DNA of 42,401 nt, from positions 1-42,401 of the forward strand of contig JAAETT010000646.1 in NCBI GenBank assembly GCA_024228115.1, given 5' to 3'. A program made the translations under genes and the position numbers. Source of the DNA: a bacterium. GTDB lineage: Bacteria > Myxococcota_A > UBA9160 > UBA6930. Positions within the stretch are counted from its first letter, which is position 1; each line of letters opens with the position of its first letter. The notes below the pieces were generated by a model. It did not search any database, had not been told where the DNA came from, and worked only from the letters and a program-made list of their open reading frames with translations. Positions 1-7,383 of this stretch are shown here, in pieces.

Positions 1-61
1 ACCATTGCTGAAGCGTCGCCCGCTGGCTCTTGCTGAGGTGAATCTCGGCTGCGACCCGCAT
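1..61 (-). CDS. IS630-like transposase, N-terminal fragment (runs off the window)
   Basis: The minus strand reads from an ATG at 59-61 to the window edge without a stop and gives 20 residues beginning MRVAAEIHLSKSQRATLQQW. The pattern I-x-L-S-x-x-Q-R-x-x-L-x-x-W is typical of the first helix of IS630/Tc1-type transposases. A GAGGGG ribosome binding site lies about six bases before the ATG. The rest of the gene is outside the window, so the DDE residues cannot be checked. The family call rests on one short motif. Confidence 0.45.
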   Translation of the reverse strand, partial: MRVAAEIHLSKSQRATLQQW

Positions 62-207
62 CGTGCCCCTCTGGCCGTTCGCCGCGAGGGTAACGTGGAT
101 AGTCCAATAGTGCCCTTTATTTATGAATCATATCACTAGCCCCATCAGGCCTTCCTGAGTATCCTCCCGCACCGTCGTCATCCCAACCAATCGCGAGGTG
201 AACGCAG

Positions 208-709
208 ATGGATGCCCAGGCCAAGAAGACCGCACTCCGCATGATTCCCTATGGACTCTACGTTCTCACCGCGGAGTCGAAGGGAAACGTCGCGGCATCC
301 ACTGTGAACTGGGTGACCCAGGCTTCGTTCGAACCCCCGCTGGTTGCGGTTGGCGTGAAGGATGGCTCGGGTGCCCACGAGCTGATCAAGGAATCCAAGG
401 CGTTCGCGTTGAACGTGCTAGGGCAAGGGACAGAACGACATGGCCTTTTCGTTCTTCAAGCCGCTGGAGCGAGAGGGCGACTCGATCGGAGGCGAGGCGT
501 TCACGATCGGTGAGGCCGGCGCCCCGGTCCTGGCCAATGCAGCAGCTTCCCTGGAGTGCAGGCTCGTCGACACGTTGGAGAAGGGTGATCATTCGATCTT
601 CCTCGGGGAGGTCATCGGGGCCGGGCTCAACGCCGAGATCGATGGTAGGCCGGATGACGCGATCCTTGCGCTCGGCGATCTGGGCGAGAGCACGTTCTAC
701 GGCGGGTAG
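208..709 (+). pseudogene. Flavin reductase-like (DIM6/NTAB) FMN-binding protein, frameshifted
   Basis: Two overlapping frames together make one protein of about 166 residues. The first frame (from ATG 208, AGGTG upstream) gives MIPYGLYVLTAES and NWVTQASFEPPLVAVGVK, typical of flavin reductase-like FMN-binding domains. Homology then moves to the next frame, where QNDMAFSFFKPLEREGD continues to the stop at 709. Removing one base near 430 (the A between GGG and CAGAAC) joins the two halves exactly. The protein would bind FMN and reduce flavin or act as a small flavin-dependent oxidoreductase. The frameshift may be a real inactivation or a sequencing error. The family call is firm; whether the gene works is open. 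Confidence 0.75.
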
Positions 710-718
710 AGGAGCGAG

Positions 719-1321
719 ATGGAGATTCGGGAAGAAAGCCTGGCCCATCTCGAAGCTCATGCCCACATCGAGATCGAGTTCGACGTCACCCGCGTCCTCG
801 ATGTCGGGGTTCGGGATCGGGGTCTCGGAGGCTTCGAGTTGACCGAGCGCGCCGTCCTGCCGGTCTACCAGAAGAACTACGACGCGACTTCAGGGAGCCA
901 TCCGACCGAGTGGAGTCGCCAGTTCGATCTGGCCAATTGGGGGCTGCTCTCGGCTTGGGAGGCCGAGAAGCGGATCGGTGGGGCGGTGATCGCCTTCGAT
1001 ACGAAGGGCCTGCACATGCTGGAGGGTCGCACGGATCTCGCGGTTCTCTGGGATCTTCGGGTGGCAAGGGGTAGCCGTCGCAAAGGGGTGGGGGCATCGC
1101 TCTTTGCAGCGGCGTGTGAATGGGCCAGGGGGCGCGGCTGCTGCCAACTCAAGGTCGAGACCCAGAACGACAACGTGCCCGCGTGCAGCTTCTACGCCCG
1201 CCAGGGCTGTGTTCTCCATGGTATCCACCGCTTCGCCTATCCGGACCTTCCAGAGGAGGTCCAGCTGCTCTGGTACAAGAGCCTCGTCGATCCCCCGGAA
1301 CTTCCGACGGGCCACGAGTAG
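719..1321 (+). CDS. GNAT family N-acetyltransferase
   Basis: This is a 200-residue protein whose second half is a GNAT acetyltransferase fold. The acetyl-CoA pyrophosphate loop is seen as RVARGSRRKGVGASLFAAA (R-x-x-G-x-G/A). It is followed by the conserved strand LKVETQNDNVPACSFYARQG, which packs against the CoA. A GAGGAG ribosome binding site sits just before the ATG. The gene starts nine bases after the frameshifted flavin reductase and ends nine bases before the GrpB gene, so the three probably form an operon. The acceptor substrate cannot be told from sequence. Confidence 0.85.
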   Translation: MEIREESLAHLEAHAHIEIEFDVTRVLDVGVRDRGLGGFELTERAVLPVYQKNYDATSGSHPTEWSRQFDLANWGLLSAWEAEKRIGGAVIAFDTKGLHMLEGRTDLAVLWDLRVARGSRRKGVGASLFAAACEWARGRGCCQLKVETQNDNVPACSFYARQGCVLHGIHRFAYPDLPEEVQLLWYKSLVDPPELPTGHE

Positions 1322-1330
1322 GTCGCTCGG

Positions 1331-1885
1331 GTGGGCGACGTGAGCGCACTCGGACTCGACAAACGCGTAGTCCAGCTGGTTCCCCATCGCCAGGAATGGG
1401 CCACGGAGTTCTCGGATGAAGAAACGAGGCTGCGTGGTGCCCTCTCGTCGTTGGCTTGTGAGATCGAGCATGTGGGCAGCACTTCGGTTCTCGGGCTACC
1501 CGCGAAACCAATCCTCGATATCGCGATCGGTGTCGCTTCAGTCAGCGATGTAACGAACGCCCTCAAGGCGCTCGGCCAGCTCGGCTACGAATACATGGTC
1601 GACGCAGGAGCGGAGGGTGGCCACGTGCTGATGCGTGAATCCGATCTTCACGTTCGCACTCATCACCTCCATCTCGTGACGCTGGAAGATCCTCAGTGGG
1701 AGACCTACCTCTTGTTCCGGGATTTCCTGCGTGGCGATGATGCCGCGCGAGATGCCTACGCCGCCGAAAAATCCACGCTCGCAGCCTTGTATCCGACGGA
1801 TCGGGAAGGCTACACCGCCGCCAAAGACGAGATCGTGCAGCGGATCATTCTGGAAGCGCGTCGCAGCGGCCAGGCGGCGGACTAA
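1331..1885 (+). CDS. GrpB family protein (UPF0157 nucleotidyltransferase-like)
   Basis: This 184-residue protein starts with GTG. It has the GrpB/UPF0157 signature: VPHRQEWATEF near the N-terminus, then EIEHVGSTSVLGLPAKPILD, which contains the family's H-V-G-S-T-S-V and K-P-x-x-D motifs, and later LHLVTLEDPQWETYLLFRD. GrpB proteins have a nucleotidyltransferase-like fold; their reaction is not established. The gene follows the GNAT gene by nine bases on the same strand and overlaps the stop of the convergent NUDIX gene by four bases. Confidence 0.88.
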   Translation: MGDVSALGLDKRVVQLVPHRQEWATEFSDEETRLRGALSSLACEIEHVGSTSVLGLPAKPILDIAIGVASVSDVTNALKALGQLGYEYMVDAGAEGGHVLMRESDLHVRTHHLHLVTLEDPQWETYLLFRDFLRGDDAARDAYAAEKSTLAALYPTDREGYTAAKDEIVQRIILEARRSGQAAD

Positions 1886-2502
1886 CGCCAGGCGAAGAGC
1901 GGTTGCTCGAAATGGGCGACGCGGGTCCCTCGTCCCCACATGGCGACCTCTCGGAGCTGGTAGAGGATGGCCGCCGTCGGTGCGTGGATGTGGGTTCCGA
2001 GTAGCGGGATCGAGATGACGGGGCGCTCGCTTTCCGGGATGCGTCGAAGGCGGGGTACGTCCGGGGCGTCGAGGAGTTCGAGGGCAACGCGGTAGATCTC
2101 GGCGACCTCGGTCGGGTCGGGAACGAGTTCCCTGGCTCCACCGGCCCAGGTGACGACCGGGGTGATGACGAAGCCGCTTCGGGTCGGGTAGTCGTCCAGC
2201 AGGCCGAGAATGGAGCTGGGCTCGAGATCCAGGCCTACCTCTTCGTGAAGCTCGCGGAGGGCAGCGGCTTCCGGCGTCTCCCCCGGGTCGAGGCGGCCAC
2301 CGGGAAGGGCCCATTGGCCAGGATGATTGCGCAGCCGGGCCGCGCGTCGTGTAAGGATGAAACACGCACGCCCTTCGTCATCGGGAAGCAGGGCAAGGGC
2401 CACCGCGGCATGGCGACGCTCACCGAGGGTCTCCGCGGTACGATCGAAGCCATCCATGTGGCCCCGGATGCGCTCGCGGAGATCGGGGTCCAGGCTCGTC
2501 AC
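1882..2502 (-). CDS. NUDIX hydrolase, CoA diphosphatase type
   Basis: The protein has about 206 residues. A complete Nudix box is visible as GRLDPGETPEAAALRELHEE followed by VGL (G-x5-E-x7-R-E-U-x-E-E-x-G-U), which binds the catalytic metals. Just upstream, ILTRRAARLRNHPGQWALPGG matches the extra motif of CoA pyrophosphatases (NudL/UPF0035 type), so the likely reaction is hydrolysis of CoA to phosphopantetheine and 3',5'-ADP. A GTG at 2500-2502 is chosen because TSLDPDLRERIRGHMDGF matches the helical N-terminus of this family; an ATG at 2455-2457 is the alternative. No strong ribosome binding site is seen. Confidence 0.85.
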   Translation of the reverse strand: MTSLDPDLRERIRGHMDGFDRTAETLGERRHAAVALALLPDDEGRACFILTRRAARLRNHPGQWALPGGRLDPGETPEAAALRELHEEVGLDLEPSSILGLLDDYPTRSGFVITPVVTWAGGARELVPDPTEVAEIYRVALELLDAPDVPRLRRIPESERPVISIPLLGTHIHAPTAAILYQLREVAMWGRGTRVAHFEQPLFAWR

Positions 2503-2559
2503 CGGTGCAGGGTAACGGACCCGGCGGCCCGAGAAGGGTACGGCTAAGGTGTCCGCCCC

Positions 2560-3471
2560 ATGCAGATCGCAGCCTCTCTTCTTGCCCAGGCCGAGCGTCG
2601 CAGCATCGTTCTGCCCGATCGGGGTGCCGAGATCGCGCTGCTGGATTGGGGCGGGGAGGGCCCGATCGCCCTTCTGCACCATGCCAACGGCTTCTGCAAG
2701 GGCACATGGGCGAGGGTCGCGGAAGGCTTGCGTGCGGACTACCGGGTGGTTGCCATGGATGCCCGCGGGCACGGCGATTCTCCGCAGCCGGCGGGAGATC
2801 CGGCGGACGTCTACGCCTGGGACGAGTTCGCTTTCGACCTGATCGCGGTGGCCGAGCAACTGCTCGCTGAATCGGGAGATCGCCAGATCGCCGTCGGGGT
2901 TGGTCATTCCTTCGGTGGGACTTCGATGCTCGGGGCTGCCTCCCGCAGGCCGGGTCTCTTCGGCAGGCTCGTGCTCGTCGATCCCGTGACCCCGCCACCG
3001 CCGGACCAGGAACCTCCGGAGCGTCCGGTTCACGTGGACAACCTGGTCGAGGGTGCGCTGAAGCGGCGGGCAGATTGGCCAAGCGCCGAGGAAGCCCGGG
3101 AGTGGTGGGCGGAACGGGATTTCTTTGCCGCCTGGCAACCCGAAGCCCTCGACCTCTACACGCTGGATGGCTTGCACAAGCGCGCTGATGGCAATGTGGA
3201 GCTCAAGTGTTCCCCGGAGGTCGAGGCGGCGGTGTTCAACCAGAGCCGCGGGCTCGATGTGCGGGTGTTGGCGCGGCGTACCCAGACGCCGGTTCTGTGG
3301 CTGTGGGCCAGGGGCGGCAATTTCCCGCTGCCCTTTCACCAGGCACTGGTCGCGATGATGCCGGCGGCGCACCTCGAGGAGGTCGACGCCGGGCATCTGG
3401 TGCCGATGGAGCGCCCGGAACTGATCGTGGAGGCCGTGCGCGGCTTCGTTGCGGACCAGGAAGTCTCATGA
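2560..3471 (+). CDS. Alpha/beta hydrolase fold protein
   Basis: This 303-residue protein has a full alpha/beta hydrolase triad pattern. The oxyanion region is LLHHANGFCKGTW, an aspartate strand reads VVAMDARGHGDS, the nucleophile elbow is GHSFGG with Ser117, and a C-terminal DAGHLVPMERPE supplies His279. Such enzymes hydrolyse esters, epoxides, amides or lactones; the substrate is not predictable. The gene is divergent from the NUDIX gene with 57 bases between start codons. The following 195 bases up to sucA show no gene. Confidence 0.85.
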   Translation: MQIAASLLAQAERRSIVLPDRGAEIALLDWGGEGPIALLHHANGFCKGTWARVAEGLRADYRVVAMDARGHGDSPQPAGDPADVYAWDEFAFDLIAVAEQLLAESGDRQIAVGVGHSFGGTSMLGAASRRPGLFGRLVLVDPVTPPPPDQEPPERPVHVDNLVEGALKRRADWPSAEEAREWWAERDFFAAWQPEALDLYTLDGLHKRADGNVELKCSPEVEAAVFNQSRGLDVRVLARRTQTPVLWLWARGGNFPLPFHQALVAMMPAAHLEEVDAGHLVPMERPELIVEAVRGFVADQEVS

Positions 3472-3666
3472 ACCCGGGCTCGCATTGCGGGGTCTCTGTG
3501 GTGGGGCATCCGGTCGGCGCCTAGGCTACGCCTCTCTGTTTGGGCTTCATGCTCGGGCTAGGCCAGCCGATGACCGGAAGGCCATGCCGCGAAGATGTCG
3601 AGGGGCTCCGCAGGCTGGTCTAGGATTCCAGTTGCCAGGTTGCCCTCAAGAAAAGGAAGGTGAGCG

Positions 3667-6546
3667 GTGAGCGCCGTCCGCCAGAAAGGCCGCCCAGAGA
3701 AGGCGTCGGGCGAGGGAGGCGGCGAAAAGCCGGCCCCCGGTAGTTTCGGTGTCAACGCAGGCATCGTCGCGGAGATTCGCGAGCGGTACACCCTCGATCC
3801 GGGTTCGGTCGATGCGAGTTGGGCCGAACTCTTCGGAGACGTCAAGAGCCCTCGCCAGCCGGCAGCCGCCACGAAACCTGCGCCGGCCCCCGCCGTGGTT
3901 TCCAAGACGGAAGCCGATTCGAGGGCAGCGCTTTCCCCTCCCATTGCGAGCCCGCAGGTTGCCGAGAAGCACGCCCGCGTGCTGCGTCTGATTCACGCCT
4001 ATCGTGCCCGCGGCCACCGGATTGCGGATTCGAACCCGTTGGCAGATTCGCGTAGCGAGTTCCCGGAACTCGATCCCGCCCACTACGGTCTCGGCGATGA
4101 CGACCGGGATCAATCGTTCTTCGCGGGCGATCTGCCGGGTGGCCCGATCCAGACTCTTGGGCAGATTCTCGACCGTCTGCGCTCGACCTATTGCCGCAAG
4201 ATCGGTGTCGAGTTCACGCACATCCAGGATCCGGGCCGTCGTCAGTGGCTCTTTCAGCAGATGGAAGAGCATGAGAACGACACCACCCAGCTTCCCGAAG
4301 AGCGTCTGCGCATCCTCGAGAAGATCTGTGCGGCGGAGCTCTTCGAGCGCTTCCTCCACACCAAGTTCCTCGGCCAGAAGCGTTTCTCGCTCGAAGGGGC
4401 CGAAGCGCTGATCCCGCTGCTCGATACGATCGTCGAGGAGGCGCCCGCTCGCGGCGCTCGCGAGCTGGTGCTGGGGATGTCCCACCGTGGCCGGTTGAAT
4501 GTGCTTTCCAATATCCTCGGCAAGAGTCTCGAGGCCATGTTCTCCGAGTTCGAGGATGTGGCGGAGCACGATTCGCCGTTCGGTTCCGGCGACGTCAAGT
4601 ACCACAGAGGCTTTTCGAGCGATCGCCGCACCCGCTCGGGTGAACGCGTTCACCTGAGCCTGACCGCGAATCCTTCGCACCTCGAAGCCGTGGATCCGGT
4701 TGTCGAAGGTCGGACCCGGGCGAAGCAGATCCGAAGCGGCGATGAGAAGGGTGAGCAAACCGTACCGGTTCTCCTGCACGGCGATGCCGCTTTCGCTGGG
4801 CAAGGGATGGTGGCGGAAACCCTGAACCTCTCCCATCTGGACGGCTACTCGGTGGGTGGGACGATTCACGTGATCGTGAACAACCAGATCGGTTTTACGA
4901 CCACACCGAACGAAGCCCGCTCGACGCTGTACGCGACGGATGTCGCGAAGATGATCCAGATCCCGATCTTCCACGTGAACGGTGACGATCCAGAGGCCGT
5001 GGTGTATGTCACGAAGCTGGCCTTCGCCTATCGTCAGCGCTTCGGTGACGACGTGGTCATCGACCTGATCTGCTACCGCCGCCACGGCCACAACGAAGCA
5101 GACGAGCCGAGTTTCACGAATCCGCTTCTCTACGCGAAGATCCGCGCGAAGGATTCCCTGCGCGCGCTCTACACCGAGCAACTGGTTCGCGGCGGAACGC
5201 TCTCCCAGGCCGATGTGGAACGCATCGAAGAGGATCTGGGCGACCAGTTGCAGCAGGCGCTTCAAGTCATCAAGACCAAGCCGCCCGGGCCTGACGAGCC
5301 CTACGAGCCTCGCGGGCCGTGGCAGGGTTTCGAGCGCACGGATTCCCGCGACGAATGCGAGACGTCGGTTCCGGTCGAGCGCCTTGCACAGATCGCCGAA
5401 GGCCTGGCAAGCGTTCCTGCTGAGTTCGAAGTGCATAAGAAGCTCAACGCGATGCTCGACAAGCGCCGCAAGGTGATCGCCGAGGATTCACCGATCGATT
5501 GGGCCACCGGCGAGGCGCTCGCCTTCGGCAGCCTGCTCGTCGAAGGCACGCCGGTTCGTCTCTCGGGGCAGGATTGCTCGCGGGGGACGTTCAGCCACCG
5601 ACATGCCGTGCTGGTTCATCAGCAAACGGGAAACGAGTACGCACCCCTCGATCATCTCTCCGAGACCCAGGCCCGCTTCGAGGTCTTCGATAGCCACCTT
5701 TCCGAGGCTGCGGTGCTGGGCTTCGAGTACGGCTACAGCCTGGCCGATCCAACGACGCTTACGCTCTGGGAGGCCCAGTTCGGCGATTTCGCGAATGGCG
5801 CCCAGGTGATCATCGACCAGTTCATCACTTGCGCTCACGTCAAATGGCAACGCATGAGTGGGCTCGTGATGCTGCTGCCCCACGGCTACGAGGGGCAGGG
5901 GCCGGAGCATTCCAGTGCTCGGATCGAGCGCTTCTTGCAGCTCTGTGCCGAAGACAACTACCAGGTCGTCAACTGCACCACGCCTGCGCAGTATTTCCAC
6001 GTGCTGCGTCGGCAGATGCGGCGGGCCTATCGCGCACCGCTCGTGGTCTTCACTCCGAAAAGCCTGCTTCGCGCTCCTCGAGCGACCTCTCACGTGGCGG
6101 ATTTCGTGAACCGCGGTTTCCAGCCGGTGATCGACGATTCGAGCATCCTGGATCCCTCGTTGGTGCGTCGCGTGCTCTTCTGCAGCGGCAAGGTCTACTA
6201 CGACCTTCTGGCCCATCGCGAGAAACGTGACGGCGTGGCCGCGGGGGACGCGGCCGGCGACGTGGCGATCGTTCGACTGGAAGAGCTCTACCCTTGGCCC
6301 GAAGCGCGGATCCAGCAGATCATGGAGCGCTACGCCGAGGCCGAAGGTGTGTTCTGGGTCCAGGAGGAGCCGGCCAACATGGGGCCGTGGACGTTCGTCC
6401 GCGAGCGACTCCAGGGCCAGTTGCTCACGCTCGCCAAACTGGGCTACGCCGGACGCGTGGACCACGCGAGCCCGGCCACAGGCTCGGGGCGAATCCATCG
6501 GGCCGAGCAGGCGGCGTTGCTGGAGGTCGCCTTCAAGGGCGTGTGA
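3667..6546 (+). CDS. sucA: 2-oxoglutarate dehydrogenase E1 component
   Basis: This 959-residue thiamine diphosphate enzyme decarboxylates 2-oxoglutarate and passes the succinyl group to the lipoyl E2 of the complex in the TCA cycle. The N-terminal E1o motif FGVNAGIVAEIRERYTLDP is at about residues 27-45. GMSHRGRLNVL (about 270), TANPSHLEAVDPVVEGRTRA (about 335), GDAAFAGQGMV (about 372) and NNQIGFTTTP (about 405) form the ThDP-binding E1 domain. The pyrimidine-binding half includes DCSRGTFSHRHAV and QDFYH-like downstream segments. The GTG start at 3667 follows AGGAAGGTG. Length is close to the usual 930-960. No sucB (E2) or lpd (E3) is adjacent, which is unusual since sucAB are normally together. 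Confidence 0.97.
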   Translation: MSAVRQKGRPEKASGEGGGEKPAPGSFGVNAGIVAEIRERYTLDPGSVDASWAELFGDVKSPRQPAAATKPAPAPAVVSKTEADSRAALSPPIASPQVAEKHARVLRLIHAYRARGHRIADSNPLADSRSEFPELDPAHYGLGDDDRDQSFFAGDLPGGPIQTLGQILDRLRSTYCRKIGVEFTHIQDPGRRQWLFQQMEEHENDTTQLPEERLRILEKICAAELFERFLHTKFLGQKRFSLEGAEALIPLLDTIVEEAPARGARELVLGMSHRGRLNVLSNILGKSLEAMFSEFEDVAEHDSPFGSGDVKYHRGFSSDRRTRSGERVHLSLTANPSHLEAVDPVVEGRTRAKQIRSGDEKGEQTVPVLLHGDAAFAGQGMVAETLNLSHLDGYSVGGTIHVIVNNQIGFTTTPNEARSTLYATDVAKMIQIPIFHVNGDDPEAVVYVTKLAFAYRQRFGDDVVIDLICYRRHGHNEADEPSFTNPLLYAKIRAKDSLRALYTEQLVRGGTLSQADVERIEEDLGDQLQQALQVIKTKPPGPDEPYEPRGPWQGFERTDSRDECETSVPVERLAQIAEGLASVPAEFEVHKKLNAMLDKRRKVIAEDSPIDWATGEALAFGSLLVEGTPVRLSGQDCSRGTFSHRHAVLVHQQTGNEYAPLDHLSETQARFEVFDSHLSEAAVLGFEYGYSLADPTTLTLWEAQFGDFANGAQVIIDQFITCAHVKWQRMSGLVMLLPHGYEGQGPEHSSARIERFLQLCAEDNYQVVNCTTPAQYFHVLRRQMRRAYRAPLVVFTPKSLLRAPRATSHVADFVNRGFQPVIDDSSILDPSLVRRVLFCSGKVYYDLLAHREKRDGVAAGDAAGDVAIVRLEELYPWPEARIQQIMERYAEAEGVFWVQEEPANMGPWTFVRERLQGQLLTLAKLGYAGRVDHASPATGSGRIHRAEQAALLEVAFKGV

Positions 6547-6589
6547 CCGGAATCCGCTCAGCCGGGTGGCCATCGGGCGCGGGGCTGCC

Positions 6590-6595
6590 TATAAC
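6590..6595 (+). promoter_or_regulatory. Candidate -10 box (TATAAC) for a leaderless selenoprotein transcript
   Basis: TATAAC ends seven bases before the ATG at 6602, which would place the transcription start at or beside the start codon. No Shine-Dalgarno sequence precedes this ATG, unlike most genes here, so leaderless translation is possible. No clear -35 box is seen, so this is a weak call. Confidence 0.3.
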
Positions 6596-6601
6596 CGGTC
6601 G

Positions 6602-7354
6602 ATGATCAACGAAGGTGACCGGGCTCCGGATTTCACGCTCAAGGACCAGTTCGGGCGGGACGTCTCCCTCTCGGATTTCGCGGGCCGCAGGCACGTCCTG
6701 CTGGTCTTCTACCCTCTCGACTGGACGCCCACCTGAAGCGAAGAAGTGCCTGCGCTGGAAGCGCAGCTCAACGAGTTTCAGGCGGCCCACACCCAGGTCC
6801 TGGGTGTCAGTATCGATAGCCACTATTGCCACGCCAATTGGGCTCGCGATCTGGGTGGTATCTCCTTCCCCTTGCTCGCGGATTTCCAGCCCAAGGGTGC
6901 CATGGCGAGTGCCTACGGCCTGTATCTCGACGGGCCGGGCATTACCGACCGAGCGACGGTCCTGATCGACGCGGGCGGCGTGGTCCGTCATGCCTCTTCG
7001 GTGGGTCCGGCTGGCAAGCGAGATATCGGTGAGCTCGTTTCCCTGGCCGAGGGGGTCGACGGCGGTTTCGACGGCAGCCGTGAAGACTTCGCGGCTGCAG
7101 CCGGTACACCCGGCGCTGTCGTCTATCTGAAGGATGCGTGTGGCTCCTCCCGTGCGGTTCGCGTGGCGATGGACAACTTGCATCTCGGCAGCGTCGAAGT
7201 GCGCAATGTCAGCAAGGATGCGACGGCTCTCGAGGCGCTCAAGGCTGCCTCCGGCGCAGAGACCGCACCTTGTCTCGTCGTGGGCGGGCAGGCAACGCCG
7301 GAATCGGCGGCGATCATCACTCGCCTGGCCGACGACGCAGCTCCGATTCGTTAG
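6602..7354 (+). CDS. Selenocysteine-containing peroxiredoxin fused to a glutaredoxin-like domain (TGA at 6734-6736 read as Sec)
   Basis: Reading TGA 6734-6736 as selenocysteine gives one 250-residue protein in a single frame. Residues 1-155 are an AhpC/TSA (AhpE/BCP-like) peroxiredoxin: GDRAPDFTLKDQFGRDVSL, then FYPLDWTPTU-SEEVP. The family active site is P-x-x-x-T-x-x-C, with P38 and T42 present and the TGA at the peroxidatic position 45. R117 (TDRATVLID) is the conserved active-site arginine, and C76 could be a resolving cysteine. Residues about 170-250 resemble a thioredoxin-fold glutaredoxin: VVYLKDACGSSRAVRVA with a CGSS motif like monothiol CGFS, and TAPCLVVGGQ with the cis-Pro loop. 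Peroxiredoxin-glutaredoxin hybrids and Sec peroxiredoxins are each known; this gene combines both. It would reduce peroxides with the fused domain as reductant. The start is the only ATG near the domain start. The alternative is a nonsense pseudogene, which the intact downstream frame and the hairpin argue against. Confidence 0.85.
6737..6768 (+). promoter_or_regulatory. Bacterial SECIS-like hairpin downstream of the Sec TGA
   Basis: Bases 6750-6756 (CTGCGCT) and 6760-6766 (AGCGCAG) form a perfect 7-bp stem around a GGA loop. With the top pair open this is a 6-bp stem with a TGGAA loop. The loop guanines lie 21-22 bases after the TGA, close to the spacing of the E. coli fdhF element. A guanine at the start of the apical loop is a known feature of bacterial SECIS elements bound by SelB. 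A bulged lower pair (G6748 with C6767) could extend the stem. It lies inside the coding sequence, as in all known bacterial selenoprotein genes. Confidence 0.7.
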
Positions 7355-7383
7355 GCCCGGCTTCAAGGGCCTGGCATCCAGAC

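Noticed and set aside
208-709. Selenocysteine or recoding as the explanation for the broken flavin reductase frame
   Set aside because: The break is a one-base frame change, not an in-frame TGA.
3646-5436. 596-residue open frame on the minus strand opposite sucA
   Set aside because: It is antisense to a strongly conserved gene, has no family motifs and only reflects high-GC third-position bias.
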